64,000 nt of DNA from Tenrec ecaudatus (Eukaryota > Chordata > Mammalia > Afrosoricida > Tenrecidae): positions 76,380,494 to 76,444,493 of the forward strand of contig NC_134535.1 in assembly GCF_050624435.1 (NCBI RefSeq), written 5' to 3'. The notes below the pieces were generated by a model. It saw nothing but the letters and a program-made list of their open reading frames with translations, did no database searches and was not told the DNA's origin. Below, in pieces: positions 34,669-46,627 of this stretch. The translations under genes and the position numbers were made by a program. Numbering within the stretch: the first letter of the stretch is position 1; every line of letters begins with the position of its first letter.

Positions 34669-37600
34669 AAAGAATACTCTTTACTCCAAATGAAAATGAA
34701 TGAATAGAAAATGTTAATTTTGAACGACAGTAAGGAAATAAACCTATATATTTTTAATTAAAAGATCATTTTATTGGGGGCTCTTACATCTCTTATAACC
34801 ATCATTACATCAATTGTATCAAGCATATTTATACATATACTGCCATCATTAATTTCTAAACATTTTACTTTCTATTTGAGCCCTTGGTATCAACTCCTCT
34901 CTTTTTCCTCCCCCACTCCTTCGTAACTGTTAATAAATTAAAAATTTTATTATTCTTCTTATATTTTACACTGACCGCTGTCTCCCTTCCCCCAGAGTTT
35001 CTGTTGTCCATCCCCCTGGGGGTGAGGGGAGTAAAATGTCAACTTTTGCAATCAGTTGCCCTTTCCTCTCCTCTTCTCCCTACCTTTCCCCTACCCTTCT
35101 GGTATTGTTACTCCCATTCCTGGACCTGGATTCCGTGTGTCGTGAGCTCTTATCTCTTATTTGCACCTGTTCACATGCTCCAAGTGCTAGTCCAAAGTGA
35201 AAGGCAGGACTGGGATCATGTTAGTGGGGATGAGGAAGCCTCAAGGAACCAGAGAAATATTGTGTGTTTCATCGGTGCTATAAAGCATCCTGGTTGACTC
35301 AATCCTTCCTTGTGACCCTTCTGTGAGAGGATGTGCCATTGTCTGCAGATGGGCATTGGGTCTCCGTCTGCACTCCCCTTAATTCACATTGATTTGATTC
35401 TTTGTTCTGGGTCTTTGATTCCTGATACCTGATCCCTTCGACAGCTCTTGGTTACACCGCTGGTGCGCTTCTTCCATGTGTGCTTGTTGCTTTTCTGCTA
35501 GATGGCCACTTGTTTAATTGCAAGCATCTGGGGATGCTATATCTTTTGATAGCTGGGCACCATGCACTTTCTTCACCACATTTACTTATGCACCCATTTT
35601 GTCTTCAGCAATTGTGCCAGGAGGGTGAGCTTCACAATATGCCAGGTTTGTTAGAACAAAGTGTTCTTGCTTTGAGGGTGGGCTTGAGCAGAGGTCTGAA
35701 GTGCATCCACTACCTCAGTGTATTACCATATAAATATATGTACATAGGCCAATACCTCTATTTTCATGAATTAGTGTATTTACATGTGTACACACCTATG
35801 GTTATACCTCTATCCACAGCTTTGCTTCCTAGATCTTTGCTCTGTTTACTTTTACCTTCCTCCTGCCCATCATACTTGCCCTTCTTTTGCCTCTTAGTAA
35901 TTCCTCTCAGCTAGATTGCTGTTGGTCCAACACCCACAGGATCTCTACCTCCTCCTCATTGTTGATTTTAATTCCCTAGTTATTCCCCTGTCTATGGCAT
36001 TGTTTGCTCACCCCTCTCATCCCCCTCCTCCATCTTCCCCCAAGTCCCTTTGGACCTGTCTGTCCTATTGCTTTCTCCTCGAACTTGTTTCCAATAATAG
36101 AGACCAAACAAAAAGAAAACAAAAGATTCGAATAAAAAGCAAGGGGGGGGGATAATAATAACAAGACCCCCCAAAACAAAACCCCCACAAAAAAGCATAC
36201 ATAATTCCAGGTCTGTCCTCTGAACTTCATGAGTACTTCCCCACTGGTCCTTCGGGAATTCTGGGAACTGCCCCTTCTAGCCTGGGGTCTATTTGGGGGG
36301 CTTCTCAGGGGTTTTATGGCTTGGCTTTGCCAGTGTTGCTGAGCTCTTGTGTTCCCTTCCTGATTCACCTCACTATGGGGTGGTCCGACCAGATTAACTC
36401 CCTGCTGTGTGTCCCTAGCATGGTCCTCTGTCACAGTATCCTCTGGTGAAGGGATATCATATCTTAAGCTGTCGTCAGCCCTAGAGTCCTCTCTGTGCCT
36501 TAGCAGCTCCATGCAGGGATGGCGGCCTCAGGGTTTCATGTGCTGATATAAATTCTAGAGCCTCCCTCTCTTTTTCCTTCTTGATTTGCTTCCGTGTGGG
36601 TGTGGCAGGCCAGCCCTCCTCCCCAACCTATAGGTTTAGTGTTGTCCTCTGTAGCATATACTTTTAGGGAGGGGTCAGTTTGGCTCTGATTGGGGCTGGT
36701 CCTGTAGCTCATTCTTTTCATGTGTTGCTCCATGTGGTTATATTGCCCTTAAGGTTTGGTGCCCTGTGGTGGGTCTGCATGCACACTCCCACTTCTGTGG
36801 AGACATGACAAATGCCCTCCCCCTTTTTGGATTAGTTCCCTTCTCTCCCCTTGAAATCATCTCCTCCCATCCCCTCTTTGCTCCCTTCCCTCCTTTCCCT
36901 TTTCTTGTGTTGGAATAACATGGTACCACCTTGGCTTTGGGGTGACCCCTACATGACTGCCTGTACCTCAACCATATAATGTGAGATAAGTGGTTTCTCT
37001 TCTATATTTACGGTGCTTATTGTACTTACCTCAGCGGACTCATTGTACTTGTCCTTTTGTGATCGACCAACTTCAGCTAGCATAATTTCCTCCAACTCTT
37101 CCCATGGGGCAATGTGCTTCATGTCATCGTCAGTGCTTTTCAGTGATGCGAGTACTCCATTGTGTGTATGCCATGGTTTACTGATCCACTTCTCTATGGA
37201 TGGAAACTTAGGTTGTTTCCAATTTTTGCTATTGTGAATAGCGCCCCAATAAATATTGGGGTGCAGATGACTGGTTGTTGTCTATTTCTCACTTCTTCTG
37301 TGTACATGCCCAGTAGAGGGATAGCTGGGTCATAGGTAGCTCAATTTCCATTTGCTTTAAATATAGCCAGATTGTTATACGTATCTACATGACCACCAGT
37401 AATGGAGGAGAATTCCTATCTCACCACGTTCCCTCCAACACTTGTTGCTTTCTGGTTTTCTGCTTTGGGTTATCCTCAAATGATTTAGGTGGTATCTCAT
37501 GATTGTTTTAATTTGCATTTCTCTGATGGATAATGATTTGGAGAATTTTCTCATATGCTTATTGGCCATTTGGGTCTCCTCCCTAGTGAAACTTCTGTTC

Positions 37601-38800
37601 AGCCCTTTTGTCCACTTCCTTAGGGGGTTAACTGTTTTACTCTTTTTGCAGGCTAGGAGGATATTGTAGATTTTAGTAATAAGCCCTTTGTTTGTTGTGT
37701 CATTGCTATAATTCCTCTCCCAGTCTGTGGGTTCTCTTGTTACTCTCTTGGGTGAAGCCTTTCAATGCACACAGGTGTTTTATCCTTAGTATATCCCACT
37801 TGTTGATTTCAGATTCACCTGTGTGTGTACCCTTCCCTATTGCAGTTACCTACGTATTCCCTGAGCCAAGGTTTTTACATTTGTTCTGATTCCTTTATTG
37901 ATGGTTCTGATAGTTTAGGGTTTTACTTGTAGTTCTGTGATCCACCTTGAGTTTGTTTTGTGCATGGGGTGAGGTAGGGATCTTGTTTTATTTTTCTGCA
38001 TGTGGATAGCCATTGTTTGTAGCACTACTTGTTAAAAGAAGGCTTCTACCTCACAGTTGATGCTTTTGGAGCCCTTTTGTGGTTTTCAATGCAAAGAATC
38101 ATGTCATCTGCAAATAGCGATAGTTTCACCTCCTCCTCTTCTGATTGGATGCCTTTAATATCCTGCTGTTTTATGTTGTTAGCTAGGACCTCCAGTACAA
38201 TGTTGAATAGAAGTGTGTACAAGGGGCATCCTCGTCTGTTCCCCCTTTTCAGTGGGATTGTTTATGTCTTTTCTCCATTTACTATTATGTTAGCAGTTGG
38301 ATTTTTGTAGACAGCTTGTATTAAATCAAGGAATTTTCCATCCATTCCTATCTTCTTGAGTGTCTGAATTCAGAATGGGTGTTGCCTATTACCAAATGCT
38401 TTTTCTGTGTCTATATTTCTTTTCATGTATTCTCATACTTTTTCTTCTCAATGTGGTATATAATATTGATAGATTTTCAGATGTTAAATTATCCCTGCAT
38501 CCCTGGGATGAATCCCATCTGATCATGGTGGATGATATGTTTTATATACATTTGTATTCTATTGGCCAATATTTGGTTAGGGTTTTTTGCATCTAAATTC
38601 ATTGGAGATATAGTCTGTAGTTCTCTATTCCTGTGGGATGCCTGACCTGTTGAGGCATCAAAGTTATACTGGCTTCATAGAATGGGTTTGGGGGCTTGAC
38701 ATCCTTTTCTATGCTCTAGAATGATTTGCGGGTGATCGGTGTCAGCTCTTCCCTGAATGCTTGGTAGAAATACCCTGTGAAGTCATCTGGTCTGGGAGCA

Positions 38801-39864
38801 TTTTTTTTTGGTAAACCATTATATTGGGGGCTCATGCAACTCTTATCACAATCCGTACATGCACCTATTGTGTCAAGCATATTTGTACATTTGTTGCCAT
38901 AATCATTCTCAAAACATTTGCTTTCTACTTGAGCACTTGATATCAGCTCCTCATTTTCCCCCTTCATCCCCGTTCACCCCTCCTTTAAGAAGCACTGATA
39001 TTTAATAAATTATTGTTATTTTGTCATATCTTACACTGTCTGACATCTCCCTTTGCCCACCTTTCTGTTGTCTGTCCCCCAGGGAGGAGGTTATATGTAG
39101 ATCCTTGTAATCAGCTCCACCTTTCTGCTCTACCTTCCTTCCACCCTCCCAGTATCGCTACTCACACCACTGGTCCTGATGAGATCATCTGTCCTGGATG
39201 CCCTGTGTTTTCAGTTCCTATCTGTACTAGTGTACATCCTCTGGTCCAGCCAGATTTTTAAGGTAGACTTGGGATCATGATAGTGGCAGCACGGGGCGGA
39301 GGGAGAAGCATTTAAGAATTAGAGGAAAGTTGTATGTTTAATTGTTGCTACACTGCACCCCGACTGGCTCATCTCCTCCCCGCAACCCTTCTGTAAGGGG
39401 ATGTCCAATTGCCTACAGATGGGCTTTGGGTCTCCACTCTGCATCACCCACATTTACAACGTGATATTTTGTTCTTTGATGCCTAATACCCAATCCCTTT
39501 GACACCTTGTGGTCACATGGGCTGATGTGCTTCTTCCATGTGGGCTTTGTTGTTTCTGAGCTAGATGGCCACTTGTTTATATTCAAGCCTTTAAGACCGT
39601 GGAGGCTATATCTCTCAATAGCCAGGCACCATCAGCCTTCTTCACCCCACTTACTTATGCACACACTTGTCTTCAGCGTGTGTGTTGGAAAGGTGTGCAT
39701 CATGGAATGCCAATTTAATAGAATGAAGTGTTCTTGCATTGAGTAAGTACTTGAGTGGAGGTCCAACCCTATGCAAATATATTTACCTATGTTCATGCCT
39801 GTATTTAGACCTCTATAAAGGCCCTTTGCCTTCTAGTTTTTTCCTCTATTTCCTTTTACTTTCC
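38801..39864 (-). mobile_element. L1 3' UTR copy nested in the long L1
   Basis: A second, 5'-truncated L1 in the same orientation, complete at its 3' end (poly(T), tatattgggggctcatgc) and ending in ttccttttactttcc. Host L1 text gggagcatttttt before it recurs as ggaggcatttttt after it, a target-site duplication. Confidence 0.88.
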
Positions 39865-40138
39865 GGAGGCATTTTTTGTTGATAGTTTCTTGATGGCCAT
39901 ATGTATTTTTTCCTTTGCTATGGGTCTGTTAAGGTTCTTGACCTCTATATGGGATAATCTAGAGAGGGATTGTTTTTCCAAGTATTTTCCTATATCTTTC
40001 TCATTGTTGAATTCATTAGAATTCAAACATTCATAGTACTTTGTGGATTATCCTTTTAATCTCATTGAGGCTCATTGTTATTTACCCTGTTTTACCCTTC
40101 ATCATGGCTATTGATGTTTGATATAGTTAAAGTTTGTT

Positions 40139-40627
40139 TTGTCAACCTGGCCAATAAACACATGTGGGGTTAATTGAAAGGCATAGAGATAAATGACTTC
40201 GCCTTTCTTGTTTTGGCTCTCTTGCTTTAGATGGTCAAACCAGGGTGCAACTGCCTTACCCAGTTCCTTGCTTCTGCTGGCAAGGCTCACTTCCTGTGAG
40301 ACATCCCCTTGGAGAAGCCACATGGACCTACCCTGATGCAGCCCAGGGTGCTGGAACAGCTATGTGGAGACCCCTGGCACCTCTGAGATGCTTACACACT
40401 CACTGATTTGGCTTTCCTCCTGCAGTTGGCATCACTATGTGTGTTTTGTGAGATGGAGGAGGACTTTGTGGATTGGTGTCAAGCATATGGGTTAATGTGG
40501 GACTTGTGGGCTTGGGTAGCACTGGGTTGCAATTTTTTCTTGATGTGTATTTGACCTTCATATAAAACTCTCCCTTACACATGGGTTTCTGTGGATTTGT
40601 TTCTCTAAAGTACCCAGACTAACACAA
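40139..40627 (+). mobile_element. hAT-like element nested in L1
   Basis: Runs from ttgtcaacctggccaataa to gtacccagactaacacaa, about 0.49 kb. Inverted ends TTGTCAACCTGG and TTGTGTTAGTCTGG. It is flanked by agtttgtt (40,131-40,138) and tgtttgtt (40,628-40,635), an 8-base duplication with one mismatch, as hAT transposases produce. The reverse-orientation sister is at 1,867-2,375. Confidence 0.72.
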
Positions 40628-42657
40628 TGTTTGTTCCTTCCTTTCCTTGGTTAGGCTTGCCAAAGATCTATAGATTCTGCTGATCCTTTCAAAGAACGAG
40701 CTTTTTGCTGTGTAGAATTTTTCACTGTTCTCTTGTCTCCCCACTGGTTTAATTCTGCCCTGATGTTTACTATTTCTTTTGCTATTAGAGAACTTGTTCT
40801 GTTGACTCTCTTATAGTACTGCAGATGTTGTGATAGTGAATCAGTCATTAGTCTCTCTTCCTTTTTCACATATGCACTTATTGCTCTCAAGCTACCTCTG
40901 ATAACTGCATTTGAAATATCCCATACTTTTGGTACATTGTATTTGCATTCTCATGAGTTTCTAGACACTTCCTAAACTGTGCTCTAATCTGGGCCAGTAC
41001 CCATTAGTGTTACAGAAGATCATTATTCATCCTCCAATTGTTTGCCCTTGCTTTCCTGGTTTTCCTTTTGTTGATCTCAAGATTTATGGTGTGTTGATCA
41101 CAGAAGGACATCTGACTAATTTCTATATGTTTGAATGTACTCATACTCAACTTGTGCCTCAGCACGTGGTATATTTTCAAAAATAAGCCATGTGCACGTG
41201 AAAAGAATGTCATTTTTTTGCATTTAGATGGAAAGCTCTACAAAAATTCTATGAGGTCCAGTTGCCTAATTATAGTGTTTAGCTCTGTAGCCTCCTTGCT
41301 TGCTTCTTTCCTAGTGATATATTGTTCTCTGATTATGGTGCATTAAAGCCACCTACCATGATTGTTGAATCTGTGGTTTTATTATCTTTTAAATAGTTTG
41401 TTTGATGGATTTCATGGGTCTCTCATTAGGCGAGTATATATTTATTATGCTCACTTGTTCCTGGTTTACTGATCCTTTGAGCATTATATAGTACCCCACC
41501 TTATCTCTTGTTATCGTTTGCACCTAGAGGTCAATATTGTTAGGGTTTGGATTGCAAACCATGATCTTTTTAAGTTGCCATTTACTTGGTATATTTTCAA
41601 TCAGCTTTTTATTCTTAGTCGATTATTGTCTCAAAGTTTAAGATCTGTCTCTTACAGACAAAAGCTTGATAGGTTATGTTTTCTGACCCAGTCTGCTAGC
41701 CTTTGTCTTTTAATGGATGAATTAAGGCCATTGACATTCAGAGTTATTATCATGATCTCTGAATTCACTGCTGTCATCTCACACCTGTTGTGTTGGGAGT
41801 TTTCTTATCTCTTTTCATATCAGTGTGCTGCGTTAGTGTGTGGGACTTCCTTCTTGCCTTCTTTTCCCTTTCAGGCCATGTTATATTGGTAATTCTCATG
41901 GGCAGGTTGGCTCTGGATGGTGTTGGGGCCTATGGTGGTCTCTTGCTTGTGCTTGATGCACATTGTCCATAGTGAGTCAGCAAGGATTTTTTGCAGGGTT
42001 GGGTGCCTTACAGCATATTCTTTGAGTTTTCCCTTGTCCTAGAAGACTCTTACCTCACTGTCTACCTCAATAGATAGTTTGGCAGCATAAAAGATTCTCA
42101 GACAGGTGTTTTTTTTTTTCTTTCAGCTTCAGAAGATTTTATTCCACTCTCTCCTCCTTTTCATGATTTCTGCCGATAGATCTAAGCATATTCGTACCTT
42201 GGCATCATTGTATATTACCTCCTTTTTTTCTCTTGCTGCTCTTAAAATTTTCTCTTTTCCCTCAAAGTTCGATAATTTAAATATTAGATACCTTGGTGAG
42301 TTTTTTCTGGGCTTTATGATAATTTGTGTCCTCTATTCTTCCTGTATGAGAGCCTGATTCTCTTTCATTAATGTGGGAAGTTTGCTTCCAGGAATTCCCT
42401 TGATAATTTAGCTGTTGACTTCTTCATTGTGGCTTGTGTTTCAGAATAAACCTGGTTCTATTGTCCTGAGTATATACTTTGAATGTTTCTACTCAACCCT
42501 TGGTGAACCATTCCATGGACTATGAAACCTGCTTCTGTCACATATTTTAAGATATTTGATTTTCATTGGATTTTTGAAGCAATTTGAAGGTAGCAAAGCA
42601 TACTGTTCCTTTCTGTCTTGTGTTTCAGAATAGACTTAGAGTTGTTCAGAAAAAAAA

Positions 42658-43450
42658 GGCCATCTAACTGAGAAGCAATAAAGCAGTCATCTAACTGAGA
42701 AGCAATAAAGCCCACATGGAAGAACCACACCAACCTGTATGATTATGAGGTATCAATGGGATCAGGTAACAGGCATCAAAGTCCCAGAACAATCATATTG
42801 ATGTTAACAAGGGAGATGATGGAGTAGAAACTGAAAGCCCGTCTGTAGACAATTGGACTTCCTTTCACAGAAGGGTCACCATGAAGAGACCAGCCAGTCA
42901 CGGTGCAGTATAGCACCAATGAAACATAGAAACATAATTTTCCTCTAGTGTTTTAATGCTCCCTCATCCCACTATCATGACTCCAACTGTACTTTACAAA
43001 TCATCTACACCAGAGGATATACACTGCTCTGGAAAGATAGGAGCTCAAAACACAGGGAATCCAGGACAGATAAAATACTCAGGAACAATAATGAGAGTAG
43101 AGAAACCTGGAGGGTAGGGGGAACCTGGGGGAGAAAGGAAACCAATCACAAATCTTTACATATAACCCCACCCCACCCATGGAGACAAATAACAGAAAAG
43201 TGTGTGAAGGGATACATTGGTCAGTGGAAGACATGGGAAAAAAAACCACAATAATTTATAAATTATAAAGGTTTCATGAGGGAAAGAGTATGGGGAAATA
43301 GGGGGAAAATGAGAGCTTACACCAAGGTCTCAAGTAGAAATAAAGTTTTGAAAATGATGACCACATATGTACAAATGTGCTTAACACAATGGGTGAGTGT
43401 ATGCATGGTGATAAGAGCTTTAATAGGGCCCAATAAAATTATTTGTTTTA
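42658..43450 (+). mobile_element. L1 3' UTR copy, sense
   Basis: Starts at ggccatctaactgagaagc, with that segment tandemly doubled at its 5' end, and runs to cccaataaaattatttg. Its orientation is opposite to the long L1 it abuts. Confidence 0.85.
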
Positions 43451-43489
43451 AGGAGGTGTTGAGTACGATATAGTCAAAGCAAAACAAAA

Positions 43490-45345
43490 ACCTGTGTCCT
43501 TGGACTCGGGACTGAAATACCCTAATGGGAAGGAAGCAAAGTATGGCTACCCCAAGACGGTGGAAATGGCCTTTGTTGGACTTGGTGTGGGAATCTAGCT
43601 AAGTGGGTGTCCAATGAAATGAGACTCATAGCCATCATATATTTAGTACCCCCTTGCATTAATACAACAGACAAGAGGCAAGGGTCTGCCCTTGTAAAAA
43701 ATGATACAGGAAAATTTTCCCTAGCATGATCCACATGTTCAATGTAAACAGCAAAATCAATTATGAAATCAATCTGTACAAAGTAACAACACATGGATTG
43801 CAGCTCACAGTTGGACTATACTTGTATAAACTCTTCATATCAACAGTTCCTTTAATTCTGTGCTATTGGATAAATTATTGATGTTACCAGTGCAATCGCC
43901 TTATACCCAAAAAGTGTGCTGACAATGTTTTTCTTTTTGGTTCTTTTGGGGGTTAGTGTTTGTTTTCTTTTCTGTGTTTTGTGGTGGTGGTGGTTCTTGT
44001 TGGTTTTGACTTTGTTTTTTATTATAATACGTCTGCTCAAGAAAACCAAAATAATTCATAACACAGATATAGGCAGATGTATTCTGGGCTCCCATACAAT
44101 TCTAGCCCCCATCCAAGAACAGTTAATTCTTATAACATGTCCCTGCTGAATCCTCACTTTAATGAATGACAGTGCTACAGAAAAGTGTGGTGAAGAAAGT
44201 AGATGGTGCCCCACTATAAATTGGAATAGCGTCTCTGGTCTTAAAGGCTTGTATTCAAAAAAGCTGTCATCCAAGTGAGCCATCAACTCAGTCCACATGA
44301 AAGAAGCACACCAGTGTGTGAGATCCAAAGATGATGATGACAAAATCTAAATATGACAGGAAAAACATCAGAGTTTAAATTGTGAACATCTCATTAGAAG
44401 AAGGCTATGGAGAATAGTGAGAACCCAAAATCCATCTGCAGAGTGTCTAGTCTGATACCCTGTAGCCATAGGAAAGGGACTCGAACAGTTTTACTCTCAG
44501 AGAGAGAACATTGTAAACTTGATTATTGTGGATTAAACCATGGTATAATGACACTTGGTCAGTTGACCTCCTCTTGACCCAACCTGATTGTGCTCTGGGC
44601 TCAAATATTTCCTGCTTGTTCTCTGACAGAAACTACTCTGGCTTTTAAAATATTGTTTGTTGTCTTTTCTTTGTTACTGCTTATTTTTATGTTCTTACTA
44701 GTATTGTTTTCTTTCTGTTTCTTTTTGTTTTTTATTGTTTCTGTTAGGCTTCCCAGTTTATGAAGCACTGAAAAGTGGATGCATAGAGACAATAATTGAT
44801 GCATTTTTTGTCAGGTATGGGGATGGAAAGAAGAATTGGGGAGCAGTCAGTGAATGCTTAAGGGGGAGGGAGCATTTGATCTGATTGCGTTGATGTATAT
44901 ACAACACTTTTTAAAACACCTTAACTGTGGCAATGTATGATATGTGTATATTATATCAAGGATACTACAAGAAACAAAAACAAAACAAAGAAACCAGACT
45001 TGACCTCTGATTACCAAGGGGGAAGTGGGAAGAGGGAATAATTTTTGCTTTGGGGGCATGGAGTTTATTTTAATGGCAATGGAACAATTTGGACAGGGAT
45101 ATCAATAATGGTTGCACAACATGAAGAGTATAGTTAATCATGTAGAGGTTGTCAATTGTAGAATGATTTATTGAAAAAAATAATTACACAAATATCAATG
45201 AGTAGAAGGAAGAAGAAAATGTTCTAAAATTGATTATGGTAATGATTGTACTATTCTTGTTGATATGACTGAACTATTGAATTGTGTGACACATGGATGA
45301 AATGGCAATAAAACTGTTTATGATTTTTCTCAAATTAAAATAATA
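43490..45345 (+). mobile_element. Older L1 3' UTR tract(s)
   Basis: 43,490-44,110 aligns in part with 26,150-26,615. 44,165-44,340 is a diverged module A (gtggtgaagaaagtagatgg, gtccacatgaaagaagcac). 44,800-45,345 carries the older 3' end (gattatggtaatgattgt, gactgaactattgaattgtg, gcaataaaactg). Possibly one element with internal gaps. Confidence 0.55.
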
Positions 45346-45364
45346 AAAGGAATCATTATTTTAT

Positions 45365-45475
45365 ATAAACAGTCTCAGAAACCCACAAGAGCAGTTATAC
45401 TCTGTCTTAGAGGTTCGCTATGGTTCAGAATCTACTGGATGGCAGTGAACTTGGTTTGTTTTGGTTTTGTATAGC
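45365..45475 (+). repeat. AfroSINE, 3' half
   Basis: cagtctcagaaacccacaag, ctctgtcttagaggttcgct, ctggatggcagtgaacttgg. Confidence 0.75.
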
Positions 45476-45477
45476 AT

Positions 45478-46235
45478 GAAACAGTAGAGCATGCAAGTGG
45501 CAAAATTACAAAAACTTCTTAGCCTTAACCAAACAGCTTGAGGAAATAGGGGACTTAGGACCACAATCTCAATGGATTTCTAGAGGAAACATCAAAACAT
45601 AGTTTTCAAAGATAATGTTTTACATTCTACAATGGTGCGTAGCAACTAGAGTTTTTAAAGCTTGCAAGCAGAATTCTAGACCCATTGGTCTTTCCCTATG
45701 CAGAGTAAATAAATCAAAGACTATACAAACCACAGCCTCATTTCTCTGAGACTAGAACATTGGATGGTGCCCAGTTATCACTACTTACTACTCAGATGAG
45801 GATTACAATAAAGAATACTGGACAGAAAGGAAAAGAGGGGGGAAAAAGGACAAAATTAAAAACTTAAAACAGACTAGATTTACTGGCCTCTTTGCAACCC
45901 TTAGAGGATGTTCAAGCCTAAACCTGAGTCCATAAACTGTAACAACTTTCAATGAAATAAAGTGAATAATAACACCAATGTGAAATGCACTCCTTAGTAG
46001 AGTCAACATTATGAGATCAAAGGAGCAGCATTTTCCCCAAACCAAAACTTAGAAAGTAGGAAGCGGGAGGGAAGAGGGATGAATGCAAAGGCTTACCCAA
46101 GGGAGGAAGTAAGAAAAGTGCTGTTACACTGAGGGGATTTCATTCTTGTCATGAGAGCCATCTGTATAAATTTTGGAATGAAAAACTTATCTTCTCTCTA
46201 AACTTTCACACAAACGATGAAAAAGTCAAAATAAG
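45478..46235 (+). repeat. Afrotherian L1 3' UTR-like repeat
   Basis: Motif order (gcaagcagaattctagaccc, gatggtgcccagttatcact, gattacaataaagaatactg, tctgtataaattttggaatg, actttcacacaaacgatg) resembles a 3' UTR repeat I associate with elephant and tenrec L1. The family name is uncertain. Confidence 0.45.
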
Positions 46236-46627
46236 AATTTAAAAACTACTTGCCAAAATAAAATAGGAAGAAGAATATGAATTTAATCAGCAACCTAAGG
46301 GAGGATGGAAACCGATTTTCCACTAATACAATGGTAGCCCCGGATGAAATAAAAATTCCTACCTTGTGGCAAATGAAAGCAGAGAAACCAGCTGAACTGA
46401 GACCCAATTTGCAACCTCCAGACACTCTGAAAAAGATAAATGTGCATTATTTAAAATAAATAAATTTTCTTGTCTTTGTACTTCTGCTAATAACCAAGAA
46501 AATCAAGCCCAGTGCCAAATAGAAAAATGTAAAGAAGGCTTAATTTACATCCCTCCCAAATTTTCTGCACTAAAATTGTATCACCAATAGGAATCAACTG
46601 GACAATAATAGTGAAGCTGGTTGTTTT
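46236..46627. other. No gene recognised
   Basis: AT-rich noncoding DNA; a 60-residue open frame has no recognisable features. Confidence 0.45.

Larger units (their letters stand above)
26620..34745. repeat. Segmental duplication copy A
   Basis: This tract aligns in direct orientation with 52,232-61,808. Shared content in order: an old 5'-inverted L1, unique DNA, an AfroSINE fragment, the OR gene, an RTE LINE, and the 164-bp conserved block. By-eye identity in noncoding flank is roughly 80-90 percent. Copy A carries private insertions: an RTE fragment at about 32,150-32,736 and an L1 at 33,405-34,668. It lacks about 3.2 kb present in copy B between the RTE end and the conserved block. Confidence 0.9.
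34745..42649 (-). mobile_element. Long L1 LINE, antisense, with nested insertions
   Basis: 3' end at 34,745-34,790 (aagatcattttattgggggc), about 2.2 kb of 3' UTR up to about 37,000, then ORF2 antisense. A clear ORF2 C-terminal piece at 37,375-37,569 includes SLSIREMQIKTIMRYHLNH and GEIGILLHYWW, matching the conserved mammalian L1 region. The RT-domain antisense (aatcatgtcatctgcaaat) is at about 38,097. Further upstream ORF2 and pre-ORF2 sequence continues at 39,866-40,138 and 40,636-42,649. There are internal deletions (one near 38,035) and many stops; it is inactive. Confidence 0.88.

Noticed and set aside
34884-35914. Several 130-145 residue plus-strand frames
   Set aside because: Antisense readings of L1 3' UTR; similar frames appear at 23,559, 25,820 and 39,013 at homologous UTR positions without a common protein.
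35976-36512. 178-residue minus-strand open frame
   Set aside because: It falls in the 3' UTR of the long L1, downstream of ORF2; no known domain and not kept in related L1 copies here.
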